A stretch of 64,000 bases of DNA from Dasyornis broadbenti (taxonomy: Eukaryota > Chordata > Aves > Passeriformes > Dasyornithidae): assembly GCA_013397935.1 (NCBI GenBank), contig VZRN01005753.1, forward strand, positions 138,870 through 202,869, written 5' to 3'. Shown piece by piece: positions 35,216-47,710 of this stretch (its first letter is position 1; each line of letters starts with the position of its first letter). The notes below the pieces were generated by a model that worked only from the letters and a program-made list of their open reading frames with translations, was not told the DNA's origin and searched no databases. Position numbers and translations under genes: made by a program.

Positions 35216-36763
35216 CTCTATTGGGTCCTTATGAGGCCTTCAAGAGTAGTTAGTCGAAGCTGTGCAATATATATGACCTGCCACTCAGGGACAAGGCTTC
35301 GAAGGTCACCAGAGCGGGTCACATTGGTCCTTTCCTCTGCCGGGCAGGAACACAGTGAAGATCACATCATTCTACAGGATGGCCCTGTAAGATATTACCT
35401 GACACACAGATACTCCAATCTGGAGTCAGGCTGCAATCCTACAACACTCTTTATCACCAGTTTTTGCTTTTCTGCAGTCTTTCTTGTTGGCCTTTAGTAT
35501 TAAGTCTGCGCATCCGCCGATTATATATGCTACGGAATAAGTTTTATATAGCATAAGAAATTGCTGAGGAGGGATCTTGTCTTCCTGTTTACAAATATAT
35601 TTAGATCTCTGAAAGAATCTTGAGTAGCAACAGTACAGAAATAACCTGCATCACTCACAGTGCTAATCACGTACTGATCTTATAAAAGATTTGTACAATA
35701 TTTGCACCTTCCCTAAACCAGTTAAAACCAGGAACATGTTTTTAAGGAGAGCAGTAACCCTATCTTCATGGAGAGTTTTCAAGCTCCCATTGTTTTTTGC
35801 CAGCTTTAGAACCCCTAGACGAATGAGATGAATTGTTTGCAGGAGTTAACTCAACAAATGTGTGTGTTTTACATTTTCTTTCTTATTGTATTATTCATCA
35901 AGCCTAGTTATATGCATATTGTGGATATGAATGGCTTTCTATACAGTTGCAAGGATGATGGCTTCTGGACAGCTTATTATTCATGTAGTTTATTTGCCAT
36001 GTTTAAAAGTAACCTCTGACCTGTGGATTCTATAACGATTGATTAGTCATTTATTAGGACATCTAACAATCCATTATTCATCTTCCATAAATTATTTATA
36101 AATGTGCTTATTTGATGCATGACTGCTATATTTAGAGTACATAAATAAGTCAGGAAAAGCTAACTCCTACAGTGTCCTAGCATTGATAAAGATTGTAGTA
36201 ATAACCAAGTACCAATCCAATGGGAATTTTTGTTCAAATTAATATTTAGTTTTAAAACAATGAAAATTTCCACCTTTATCTTTGCAAGCCAACCAGACAA
36301 CTTATTAAAAATTGTTTTTTAAAGTACAGAAGTCCATCATTTCTATCACCCTGAGTGGAAATAAACACCAACCTTTGATTTGTGTGAAATTAATTCTCTG
36401 TTTTCCAGGTAGTGGCAAATTCTATTTCTTCACAAATATTCTACACAGACATGGCAAGGTATTTACATTTTTCATAGCTGTGTGGAAAGGGTGAACCGAA
36501 TTGCAAGCATGCTGAAAATCCATGGGTGGCTTGACTTCAGCCTGGTTTAATAAACTCAATTTTTTGAAGCTCATGAAGGATTAATGAATGTGAGATGGAA
36601 ATGGTTGTGCCAGTGGGAAGCCAACAAACTTCTGGGCGTTCATCTAATTTCTGTTCTGTCTTGCCCTGTCTTATCTTACCTTACTCTGGTTCATTGTGTA
36701 GTGCCTGCATCAGAAAATTGGCTTCTTGTATTTTTCTGAGTTTTATTCACACCATGTCAAGTT

Positions 36764-36802
36764 AAAAAACAAAGCAAAACAAAACAAAACAAAACAAAAA
36801 AA
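36764..36802. repeat. Short (AAAAC)n microsatellite
   Basis: About six AAAAC units follow a degenerate start (AAAAAACAAAGC). This is the fourth occurrence of this pentanucleotide in the window. Confidence 0.9.
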
Positions 36803-37194
36803 TTACAGTATTTTTTGTTAAACTCTGATTAAAATATACCTGTTTCCATGTCACTTTTTAGAGCAGAGTAATTCTAAGTTCTGAGAAGTGGTCTTTGCCT
36901 TTGAAGAAAAAAGGTGGTTGGTACTGGTTTTACTGAGGTCATTCTTTATACTAGTACTTGAAGAAAGAGGTTGTGAAGTACTGACCACAGCTCTTAGATA
37001 ATGTGGGACAGATCTCCAGACATCCCAAAGGTGAAGATCAGAGCACTGACCTGCACTGTATATTGTGGGACAATCCCACACCGGGAGTGGTGGGCTTTAT
37101 CACAGTTCTGATCTACCTGGAGTCACTTTAAACAGTCGAGAAAACTGGACACAGTGCAATAACTTATTTCAGCTTAGAAGTAACTTACAAGAGC

Positions 37195-37467
37195 ATGAAG
37201 TGATAGGACACGAGGGAATGGCTTCAAAATGACAGAGAATAGGTTTAGATTGGATACCTGGAAGAAATTATTCCCTGGGATGGTGGGACCCTGGCACAGG
37301 TTGCCCAGAGAAGCTGTGGCTGCCCCATCCCTGCAAGTGTCCAAGACCAGGTTGGATGTGGCTTGGAGCAACCTGGTCTGGTGGAAGGTGTCCCTGCCCA
37401 TGGCACAGGTGGAATGAGATGGCTTTAAAGTCCCTTCCAACCCAAGCCCCTCAATGATTTTATGAAG
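37195..37467 (+). mobile_element. CR1 LINE 3' fragment, sense orientation
   Basis: In order: 'gtgataggacacgagggaat', 'ataggtttagattggatacc', 'gcacaggttgcccagagaag', 'gctgtggctgccccatccct', 'tggaaggtgtccctgcccat' and the terminal 'agtcccttccaacccaagcc' plus 'aatgattttatga'. The plus-strand frame 37229-37417 shows KKLFPG and HRLPREAV, equivalent to ORF2 'RKNFF' and 'NRLPREVV'. It is the sense counterpart of the abundant minus-strand copies. Confidence 0.94.
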
Positions 37468-39235
37468 TGCTATTCTGAATTTTCACAACTGGAAAGTGAC
37501 AGAGGTGTTTCAAAGCCCAGAAGAAATCAGAAAGCACCATCGAGGCTTTAAAAAATCTACATTTTACACCAGGTAGACACCACAAGACACAACAGAACTG
37601 CATTTTGCACTACATTCTATTGCTGAGTGTGCCCATTAATGAGATAAAACGTCTTAAAAATCAGGAGGAATGGAGAAGAGCCCAAGTATAAAAAGGCAGT
37701 TAAAAGAGAGATATCCTCTCTTCTTTCACCGAGAGATGACCAGTCAATTTCAAGTCTGACCTAGCTAGGCTTGCGAGACAATGGGGATTACTGCACTGCC
37801 TCCACATCCTCTGCAGATAATCATCACTCTCCATTACTGTCAATATGCTGGTGCCAAAATAGATTTACACAAATATAAGCCTTAGAAATGCAGGCAGACA
37901 GACAGCAAGAGTATGACACTCTCTGTCAGCAGGAAGCCATTTTAGAACTCTCACAGTTAAACAATTATTTTAAAACCCTTCTTGCTATCACTGGTGTATA
38001 GAATAATGAAAGAGAAAGAGTGAGTGTACCTGGGTGTTTTTCATGGATTATTTCCTTTTGCTCATCCTCACCATAGAAATAAGAAGCAACATGTTCCAGT
38101 GACATCTGACTCCTTCGCTATCTTTAAATGCTTCCTCAGACAATACATTATTGTGTTTGTAACATCTTCCCTGTGGTTCCCACAGCAGCTTCAAAAACGC
38201 CGTGGTTTGTTGACAAAACAAATGAGCCTGAGACATTGTGATGAAGGACACTCTTCCCCAGAGTTTTCATCCAGAAAGGATCACTGCAGTAGCCATAGAC
38301 GAGCTGTTTAAAGCAGAGGCAGAGGGGAGATAAGAAAGCTGGGCAATTTGATCGGCTATACACAGGGACTCAGAACCTTATTTGACTGCAAAATATCTAA
38401 TTGACCTTGAAGCTGAAACAACTTGTCGGGGGATTTGTTGCTTCAATTGCTCTCTGTCAGCTCCTCAGCTAGCTGTTTCTCCCTTTCAGATTCCATCTTA
38501 CAAAAACCCCCAGGCTGGTGGAAGTGTGATAGCACTGGGCCAGGGTGAGAAGGACTGCATATTCAGACAGGAGGAAAGTGTATTCACAGTATTTGCATTA
38601 ATTTTTGCATTGCCTTTTATGCAAAATCTAGTGGCAGCTACTGAATCAAAAGATATGCAAAACTTGAAAAGGAGGTTAAAAGACAATCTCAAAAGAAATG
38701 TTGTGGCAAAAGGTGGTCAGGCCTAATGTGTATGGATTAAAATGAATAAGGAATTAATACAAAGACATTTATGATTAGGTAACAATGCAAAAAGCTAGAT
38801 GTAAATTCAGTTAACTTTGGGACAGAATGTGAGGACTTATTCACAATATACAGTATAGTACTGTGTGAATTATCTTGATTTAATGAGTTTTTTGTGAGAT
38901 TATGTATGTATATGGCTGCTAGGTATGTCAGGTGGCTCCTTTCATCCTTGCCAAAGTATAAATATTCACATATCACTCCTATGGTCTGAGTAGCCCACTC
39001 GTTTTAACACTATATAATCCTACTTACACTGGCCCAAGATTTTAACATAGGAAATTCAAAAATTTCCAAGATTTTCTCTTCCATGGCATTTTTATCTTCA
39101 CTGTTAAAAATTTCCTTAACTCTCATTTTAACTTTTTAGCTGAAATTATGTGTTGACCTACCTGTCAGAGATGTCAAGAATACATAATTTCTTCTTCCTC
39201 AGCAGCAGTCTCAGAAGACTGAGGAAGGCTGTGTA
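37468..39235. other. Unique non-coding DNA
   Basis: No gene or repeat is recognised. The 114-codon plus-strand frame at 38382-38726 overlaps an antisense frame, is not recognised, and has a length expected by chance. Confidence 0.5.
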
Positions 39236-39425
39236 GACCACTATCAGCAGCACCCCCAGGATATCTTCCCTAGACTAAACAACCTGAATCCCTTCAGTCT
39301 CTCTAATTGGGTCAGTTTTCCAGACCTTCTCTGACCTCCCTTCGTACTTATGTTTTCTGAATACCCAGACCACACCTTTCCTGAAGTGATGTGTTCAAAA
39401 TTGATTAAGAGCCTGGAGATATTAG
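39236..39425 (-). mobile_element. Old CR1 LINE internal fragment
   Basis: 'agactaaacaacctgaatcc', 'cttcagtctctctaattggg' and 'cagaccacacctttcctgaa' follow the order of the region just upstream of the CR1 3' end. In other copies this reads like 'taaacaaccccagctccctc' and 'ctcagcctctcttcatagga'. The diagnostic terminal tail is absent, so this is an internal piece of an old, diverged copy. Confidence 0.65.
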
Positions 39426-39999
39426 AAGACATCCTATCGATATTAATATTGTTTAATTTTGATCATTACAAGGTATTCTTATGACATAAAGAATTGATTA
39501 ATCTACTCCAGAGAAGTTACTTTATCTTGCCCCAAAACCAAGGAAGCTGCACAATGGTAAACATTTCTTTCAACAGTAGAAACTAGTTTAACTTCACTAG
39601 CTTGAAACTTGGAAAACAAGTCCATTCACTAAGGTATTCCTTCAAATCTGTTTAAAGATTTTAAATGGCACAACCTCACCGTGAAGTGTCAAATTGCTCC
39701 TAGTGACAGTAAGAAAAATACAGTGGGCTTAGATAGCCAACCTTCAAATATTTGAACAGAGGTAAGGTGAGATTTACCTTCAGTCGCTGCTTTTGTATTT
39801 TTCCAGTGATGTTGCAGAGCAGGAGAAAATATCTGGACACTTCCATGCATCAAAACAAATTTTCTTCCCTGTCGCTATCATTTGGTTTTCTCTGGTATTT
39901 TTGCAAGAAACTCCAAGAGGTGAAACTCATCTATGTTTAAGTTACTACATCTTAATTATTACCACGCATCTTCTGAGCCTCATTCCATTGTTTCAGCAA
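39426..39999. other. Unique non-coding DNA
   Basis: No gene or repeat is recognised. The right part may include more of the diverged CR1 that ends at 40108, but it cannot be aligned by eye. Confidence 0.45.
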
Positions 40000-40108
40000 A
40001 TTTGTTTAGTTGAAAGTGTCTGTGCCCATGACAGTGGGGTTGGAATGAAATGATCTATAATGTCCCTTCTAACCCAAGCCATTTGATGATTCTGTGATTA
40101 TATGATGA
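40000..40108 (+). mobile_element. CR1 LINE terminal fragment, sense orientation
   Basis: 'gtctgtgcccatgacagtgg', 'ggttggaatgaaatgatcta' and 'gtcccttctaacccaagcca', then 'atgattctgtgattatatga'. This is the classic CR1 3' terminus with its short tail repeat. Only about 110 bases are recognisable. Confidence 0.9.
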
Positions 40109-42009
40109 TACTCTTAATTGTAGTACATTAAAAGTAATCTGATTTACCACAGATGGGAAGGAGTTAGAAGAATTTTAAATTTTAAATTTACTGATGTTAA
40201 AGCCTGCACATACAGTATAGAAAGCAAGTTTAAATTACAGAATGAAGATCCCTTAAACTGAAGCAACTCTTCCAAAAGTCTGAGATGAAAGAAGATTCTA
40301 TTTTCTGAAATAGTTCTTCTCCAGTGTTTTTGATTGTTCTGAGGAAACAGCTAAAAGATAGCAGTAGAGCAATTAGCAAATTAATTTTGGTAATAAAAGT
40401 GGTTTGGTATTAGTGGTTAGTCACAATAACTCCCACTTAATAACATCCTTGCTGTGAAATGTCTTTGTATTAAATTCAGATACCATCAGAGGGAACATGG
40501 TCACCTACATTTTTCTCATTAGGGTAAATTGTGGAGGCAGTCAGGGCAATATAATCTCAAAGCTTGTACAGTTTTCTAGACTAAACAGGATGTCTGCCAC
40601 CTAATCCTTACATGATCTCTTTTCAAACAGATATAAGAAAGAGACAGCACCTTATAATGTTAAGAAAACTACTTTTGAGCAGAGACAGTGCTTGTAGTGA
40701 AAGAATGAGAAAATTTCTTTCTCCACCTGAAAGCAGTTCAAGAGCTTTCCTTTGGGATGTCTAAAGACCTGTCTCCACAAATGATGGTTCATGTTTCTCT
40801 TTTGAAAATTCGACTGGTCAGAGATGTCCAACAACATATGATTAATGTTTAACTTGTGTGATGCATTTTCAACCTTTAAAAATGCATAGAAAGAAGAGAA
40901 AAAACCCATCATCTCTATCCTGCCCCACTCTAGTCTGGCAGCCAATGTTGGACCAGAATGCAATCACATTTGAAGAATATTCTTTCTTTTAAGGAGCTTT
41001 TATGGGGAACTTTGACAGAATGTTAAATTGTTCATGGACTAGTGAGACTTCTATATCAGCACTGTATGTGTCTAATAAGCAATAAGCAACATAAGCATTT
41101 AATTTCTAAAAAATTCCCTTCAGGAGCACGGTTTTGCTCTTCCAGTAGTGGAGTAGAAACCAGTGCTGGCCATGGAGCTTCACAGTTGTGGTTATGAGAG
41201 TTAAAGCTTCTACTACAAGCCTATGATCTTTTAAAGATGTAACTGCACTGCGATGGGTACACTTTGCCTCTGAAAGCCACAGAGACCCTCTTCTAGGAAA
41301 GCTCTGCTGAGATTTCTGTGTGCAAATTAAAGCACAAAAGTTGCACAAAGGCACCAAGAGATTTTAGAAATACTGAGCAGGAAACAGTGAAACGAGATTC
41401 AGCCTGGAACAGTGGAAAAAAACCTATCATCTAATGCCTCTGGAGAGACGTGTGCAAAGAGGTAATCTGAGGCAGACATTTGGCAAATGGAAGATGTAAT
41501 ATTTAGGTTGCTACAGTGAAGGAAACCTGTAGGGTGACAATGAGCCATTTCTCTGGTGGTAAAAGACAGGCAAAGGGAATAGCAGAGTGTGAATATGATT
41601 CTGGGGAGTCCTCCAAGGGAACACGACATCATGGCTCAGAGAGGAGGCACAAGTAGTGTCACTCAGCCATGCCAGAATTAAAATGATCCAAAGACATTGT
41701 TGTGATAAAAAGAATGAGGACAAATAGTCATTTTAAGCAAAAAGAAGAAATTATTGGAAAGCAGAAAGTGGCTCGGGGAGAAGTGTCTTATCAGGCAATC
41801 AAAAAGCAAGAGGGGGAATAATAATTGTCAACGCAGTGTGGAAAGCTGTTGATACTGTGAAGGAAGGAGAATTATTAAAGATGGTCTAGGGAGGCTAGGC
41901 AGGAGAAATAGAAGAAACTAAGCAGAGAAAAAAAAATTAGGCTGAATGAAGCAATTAACAGTTCTTAATAGAGAAGTCTATTAGACGAAGAAATGTTCTC
42001 CTAAGAGAC
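40109..42009. other. Unique non-coding DNA
   Basis: Single-copy AT-rich sequence with no recognised repeats. Antisense pairs of short frames (for example 40652-40963 and 41399-41723) are unrecognised and of chance length. Confidence 0.5.
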
Positions 42010-42135
42010 ACAGCTGTAAGCTCTTCAGTGCAGGCACCATGACTGCTTATGTGTTTGCACTGCACCCAGCACAGTTGGGATCCTGATCTTTATTTGATCC
42101 TGTGGGTTCTGCCGCAATAGAAATAACAAACAGCA
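42010..42135 (+). mobile_element. Ancient LINE/SINE-like 3' tail (L2/MIR/CR1-like, sauropsid)
   Basis: The run 'gtaagctcttcagtgcaggc' (42016), 'actgcacccagcacagttgg' (42058), 'gatcctgatct', 'ctgccgcaatagaaataac' resembles an old element common in turtles, crocodilians and birds. As I recall it, that element reads 'agctctttggggcaggga', 'acagcacctagcacaatggg', 'gtcctgatct' and 'gctaccgcaatacaaataat'. The order and spacing agree; the element name is uncertain. The sequence to the right, with 'gaggtcaatgggattg' near 42209, may be another piece of the same kind of repeat. Confidence 0.55.
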
Positions 42136-42812
42136 ATAATTACACACTGTGGTACTGCCGTAGGGGATACACGCCGAGGCTGAGCTCTCCTCTTGGCTAC
42201 ACTCAGCTGAGGTCAATGGGATTGTTTGGATACAGGCTGGTGGTGCTAACATGACAATTTGCCCTGGTTCATCTGTTGAAGTAGAATATCTGCTCCAAAA
42301 TCTACCTGCTGATTCTTTGTTGTAGAGCCACGCAGGCTGAGCATTGTCCAGTTAGACAAGGGGGAATATTTCATGCCCAAAGAATGTATGAGGCAAGGTG
42401 AGCTGGTAGATGTGCAGAGCCAGGGGCTGGAGTGCCAGCAAGTGTTTCTTCAGAGCTGTAAAATTTCCTAGAAGCTGCAAAGCAGAAGCGCGCTCCTTCA
42501 GGTCTGAGAGGATGCAGCCTTTCTTCCCCACCGCTTGCATTTCAAGCAAGATGCTGCTCAGTGTCTGAGTCTCTCTCCAACAGACAGGAGGGAATTTGGG
42601 GAGCAGTTCCTGAGATAAGTCCTTTCACTCCTGCAGAAACAAGGATCCTAGAGACCACGCTGGCAAGGCACCCTGGCAAGTGCAGTAGCTTGGGAGCAGT
42701 GGGTTGGAGCATTTCTGTGGTGGGTTACATGGAGATGACAGCCTTCACTGACAAGAACATGGTACTTTTCTCTCTAAAGTGCTGTCTTGTTTTTTCTCTG
42801 GATGCATTATGA

Positions 42813-42824
42813 TTGTTGTTGTTG

Positions 42825-42863
<39 letters not shown>
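42813..42863. repeat. Compound (TTG)n(ATT)n microsatellite
   Basis: Five TTG units are followed directly by about eleven ATT units. A trinucleotide array this regular is likely to vary in length between individuals. Confidence 0.96.
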
Positions 42864-42864
<1 letters not shown>

Positions 42865-44216
42865 TGTTTTAATGGCTTAAAGCTAAGAAGAACTTGGGCT
42901 CGTCAGAAAACTGAGCAATTGATGAAATAGCAGTTGATGACAGCAGATCAATTCTAATAATTTCCTGTCTTTGCTGGTACTGGGGTGTACTTTAGCGAAA
43001 TGGCTGAAATAACTGATGCATTTTACGTCCACTTTATCCCTGACTCTTGTGCATCTGAGAAAGACTCAGCAGTGGGTTTGGCAGATAAAGTGAAAAGCAA
43101 GTCAGGAACTACCATTATGAGATGCAGAAAGTCAATTTGAATGTCAACAGGAAAGGCAGGGGATGCAAGCTGTAAAGAGCTCCACTTTGAGAAAATGAGG
43201 GCACCACATTGTGTGTCCCTGACTAACTGCTCATGCTTCAAGCTGTAGAAGAATGCCACGTTTAGATGTTTTTTTTATTTCACATTGGTTTTTGTTATTT
43301 TAGACCACAGGACTCCCCAAGCTTCTTGCTGATGCTACACATGTCAGATGCAAAAGCTGCCCAAAACCATGAATTCTGTGAACATCAAAGTTTTATTGCA
43401 TAAGATTTCTCATTTGTATGGAAAAAACCTGCAGCCTGTCCCTATTGGAGGGGAGAAAATCCAGCTGCAATACAGTGTTACATAATACTAAAATTTGTTT
43501 TAAGGGGAAGTTACCGGGCAGAAATGAAAGGAGAATTGTTATCTTGCTTTTTGAGGCTGTAAAAGCAGTGAGTGGAGAGATGAAGTAGCCTGCCTGGATT
43601 ATAGGAGCCTTGGGACACCGCTGCAACTTGGCTTCACTCTTTTTGATAAATCACCAGACAGAAAAGAAAAAATAATGAACAACAAATGGTGTTAAAATTG
43701 ATCACTAAACCCAGTGAAGTTCCCTGTATCTCATTTAGCTCAAATAATGTTGTGATACTGGGGAGATATATCATACATAATGATCTGCCTTAGGAAGAGG
43801 CAGATGCATACAGGTCATTGATTAAACACAGTGGTTTTTATCATTAATGCTGAAACCAATATCAAAGTGACCACCTTCATTCCTGACTCAGAGATAATGC
43901 TCTGGCTCCTGAGTTTTCAAAATAGTTGCCATGTGACCATAAATAAGTAGTTTATGTGGCTTTTTTTGTCTTCACTTACCTCTATGTCCCACAAGTACCC
44001 TTCTCCTGTGGTGCTGCCACTCAGTAACTTCCACGCTGTAATTTCCTTCCTGACATCAGCCTCATGTTTCCATCATTTCCTCTCACTGCCTGCACAAAAC
44101 AGACACTGTTGAGGCATGATTCATCCACATTTGAGATGTCTGTTTTAGGATGGGGTGAATCATGCTTGTTTCTTTCCATTGACTATAAAGGGAGACAAGG
44201 GTGACTAATCGAGATG

Positions 44217-44241
44217 TAGATGTCTGTAGCGCAGACATCTA
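44217..44241. repeat. 10-bp perfect hairpin
   Basis: TAGATGTCTG (44217-44226) and CAGACATCTA (44232-44241) are exact reverse complements around a TAGCG loop. One or two such structures are expected by chance in 64 kb, so it is recorded without a claimed function. Confidence 0.8.
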
Positions 44242-47200
44242 ACATTAAACGAGATGAATGCCACTCTCAGAGCCAGCTCATGTCTGACAGGAATGGTGAC
44301 AGCCAGCTGGGTCCACCAGAGCTTTGGCTCTGGCACAGCACTACGTGAAAGAAAATTGCTTCCAAGGCTATTTCAAGACCAGATAACCCTCTCTCTTCTC
44401 ATGGTGCTCAGAGCCCAAGTTAATTAGCACAGAGGACACAAGCCAGCCCCATGCAGAACCAGGGTATCTCTGCATGTTTCTTGTGAATTAAGCAGTTCTG
44501 GGGAGTTTGGTATGGGGGCATGGGACAGTGACTGAGGGTTTAACATCATCTTTGTGCTCAGCCATTGCATTGACCTTGTTATGCTTGAGCTGGCTCCACG
44601 CAGGGATTCTTGTGGATATCTTTACGTGTTTTAAAGTAGCAGTGATGGTCCATGCATTTCCACAGCAAACCGTCTGTGAAGTCACACTTGCTTCTTGAAA
44701 CTGTAGGAAGTTGATGGAACCAGGTTTTGTGACAATCAGCTGAAGTTCGGAGGCACTGATGCTTTTAATGCCCATTTTCTCTGTTGTTTAGGTTATAATG
44801 GACCTTGTTATGTGAAATACTTGTTTCAATAGGCCGAATGGTTCAGTTTTATAACCATTTCATTGCATATGAAGAAATACCGTGGGACAGTTCAGCTTGT
44901 CACAACCAGCATATCACTTACGACATGGAACCCGAGAAAGCTTAAAGTAGATCCTTTGGGTCTGGAATAAAATCACTAAGATTGTGTCATGACTGAGAAA
45001 CAGTCGCATCTGATCTCTTCTTAGGGTCCACAGACTCATTAGCTGGACTGAAGACTGGCAAAACATGATGGAAATGACCACAGCCTGGTTTTCCTAATTG
45101 TGCAGTTCCTGGGATAATGACTTTTCCATCTTACCCGTACACCATTTAGTGCAGAAAGTGTGCAAGCTGAACTCTCAGGGATGCCAGAACATCACTGAAT
45201 TGTCTAAAAGCAAATACTACCTCCATTTCCAGAGAACTTTGTCTGGTTCCTGAAATTCTCTGTGCCATGACACCTCATCTCAATCAAGCTTTTGAGGCAA
45301 CTGAAAAATCCACAGATAAAATTTACAAGGGGAAAAAAAAAAAAGTAACACCAAACATTTTTAAAAAATTCCAATTCATAAGACATACATACCCTTATTC
45401 GCAGCAACAGTAAATGCCATTTTTTAAGAGTGACCTTTCGGAAAATGTTTACCTCCATACTTTTGAACAGTGTCACTGCTCAAACATACAACTTGCCCAA
45501 GATTGAGCACCGAATTTTGAATAAGTGATAGAACTAAAATCTTCTCCGTGTATTTTGTTCTGAAAAACATTAACTGTACCATAAATGTCCAATCTAATTT
45601 TTTTAATCCAATTTAAAAAATAAAGAAAAAACAGCAAAAAAACCCCCATGAATAATATTTCACTTTTGCTGACATTTTTTATATGAATCAGTCACTGAAA
45701 ATCCCAAACATACAAAGTTCAATTTTCTTAGGTATTTAACTGCTAAAACATCTTGAAGGGGATTGGTCAGCCAAGCTACATCTTCTCTCCTTCACCTCTT
45801 ATTTATTTAGTTTGTGAACAAAACAGGAGTCAATTTATGTTTTCAATAAAAATATAAGAATAAATATTTTGTTTGTGCAGACAACTCTGTCTTAGGTTAA
45901 ACGCATTTTTCACCAAAGGCAACATTTGAGTGAAAATGTGCACGGAATAAATGTGTTGTTACACAGAGCTAAGTCTGAGCACAGGGGAAGATGAATGATT
46001 GCACGTGTACAGTGACGGGAAGAACTGGAAGACCAACAAGGGGAGCAGAATAGCAATCGATGGAAGTGATGGCTCAGCCAGGCTTATTTCTGGCCATAGA
46101 GGTAGAGAGAAAAACAAAGACTCATTTAGGAGATATTAAACAGACATAAGGGACAGGATTTGACGTCTGAATGCGGAGTTCTTCCGTAAGAACACACTGG
46201 CTTTTGAAATAAACCATCCATCAGCGTGGTGTCTTCAAAAGGAAATGAGGCAAAAGCTGCGTCTTATGCATCTTCCCACTAACAAAGTTATAGATCATTA
46301 CAACTCAGGAAACAGGTCATCGGCTGACAGGTCAGCTATGAGGAGAGTTTCCAACAGCACTGACTACGGTCAAGGAAAGAATTAAAACATGTGCTAAAGT
46401 TCATCCATCCATCAGAGAAACAGAGCTAAATAACCTCAGAGTGAGAGTAACTAAGTAGCTCCAAAGTTTTAATATATTTATTCTCTCCATCGTGCAGTCG
46501 ACAGTGACCTCTATTATCCCTGATGTACCAGGTGGAGCTTAAAAACATTTAGAATAGGTTTCAAATTCCCATGGAGTTCTTTTCTTAGGAGGGTCTGGGG
46601 CTGTAGGTGTGGATGGTGCAGTGCAGCATGGTACAGAGGGACCTGAATCTCTCTCTGCTTGTTAGGACGGGCACAGCAGCATCCCAGTGTCGTGGGGATG
46701 CTGCCAACCCTGGAACACGGCATTCCGGAGAACTGTGGGGTCGTTTTTCCTCATGAACATCCCAGATCAGAGTAATCTGAGCTTGGAGAGAAACGGGATC
46801 CGCAGTGTAGATTTAATTATCTTTGCACTGGTCACCCATCAATTCTCCAGAATGCAACAAGACTGAATCACGCTTTATTGTTGCCTAATATCAAGAGACA
46901 AAACTCTCGCAATAGTGTTAAAATAGTAAGATAGATGGGGTTTTCTGTGAGATTCCAGGTGCCCCCATGGTGGTTATGGGCACACTGAGCATTGGATTTC
47001 TGCAATTTTTATAATTTTAACAACTTAGCCTATGTAACAAATATTATTTCCAATTAAATGTCCAGTACTGCCCCACTGGAGTTGTTCCAGGGGCTTCTTT
47101 GCCCCATTTCTTGTAGTGTCTTCTCAGATTCTTGTTGGAAAACAAAATGTCCTTTTTTGGAGGTTCTCTACTTGAAAATCAGTCCAAACAGTATTTCAGG

Positions 47201-47500
47201 AATGCGTTAGAAGGTTAGGTTATTACTCTAAAATCCAGGAGAAAGGGTAGGAAAAATACCAGGAGCTATATAACCACGTATTAACAGTTTACAAAGCTGT
47301 ATTACAAATAGATGAAAAATGTACAGAAAACAAAAATCTTTAGGCATCATTATGACTTCAACATTTTTATCATAATGCGTGGATGGATGACTTGTCTCTA
47401 AGGAGCTGGGTAGACAGTGCCTTTGTCTTTAACTGGCTTATCCGTCTGTGTGACCAGAGATTCACGTTCCCAGATGCTTCCTGAAACTGGGACTGAGACG

Positions 47501-47552
47501 CGGAATCATGGAATGCTCTGAGTTGGAAGGGACCCACATGGACAACCAAGTT
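47501..47552 (-). mobile_element. Tiny CR1 LINE terminal fragment
   Basis: 'ggaatcatggaatgctctga' and 'gttggaagggacccacatgg' match the CR1 3' terminus in reverse. Homology fades after about 50 bases. Confidence 0.75.
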
Positions 47553-47581
47553 TTACTACAGATGGGGATTCCTGGGAAACT

Positions 47582-47710
47582 GAAAAAAAAAAATCAATTG
47601 CTGAACTTCCAGAAACACGGCCATTTCAATGACACAAACCAAACCAAACCAAACAACTGAACAAGCCAAAAAAAAAAAAAACCAAAAAAAACAAAAAAAC
47701 ACCACATTTT
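47582..47710. repeat. A-rich run with (CCAAA)n core
   Basis: Poly(A) at 47582-47592 is followed by about four CCAAA/CAAAC units (47634-47654) and further poly(A) with scattered C. The antisense frame at 47556-47753 is Phe-rich because of it. Confidence 0.85.

Larger units (their letters stand above)
33056..37194. other. AT-rich unique DNA with two pentanucleotide arrays
   Basis: A 4.1-kb stretch without recognised interspersed repeats apart from simple sequences at 33588-33679, 35195-35215 and 36764-36802. Blocks 34440-34900 and 35990-36290 are AT-rich, balanced and repeat-free. The frame at 35177-35497 (plus) begins inside poly(T) and is not recognised. Around 35240-35520 there is a less AT-rich segment with several CpGs whose origin I cannot name. 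Confidence 0.5.
42136..47500. other. Unique non-coding DNA
   Basis: More than 5 kb with only simple repeats: (TTG)n(ATT)n at 42813-42863 and a short A run at 45330-45345. There is a 10-bp hairpin at 44217-44241. No exon, RNA gene or LINE is recognised. This is part of the most repeat-poor section of the window (about 42.2-54.4 kb). Confidence 0.5.

Noticed and set aside
35177..35497. 106-codon plus-strand frame after poly(T), considered as a retroposed gene fragment or LTR
   Set aside because: It starts inside the poly(T) run. I found no LTR ends, duplicated target site or recognisable protein.
38382..38726. 114-codon plus-strand frame
   Set aside because: Unrecognised, overlapped by an antisense frame, and within chance length.
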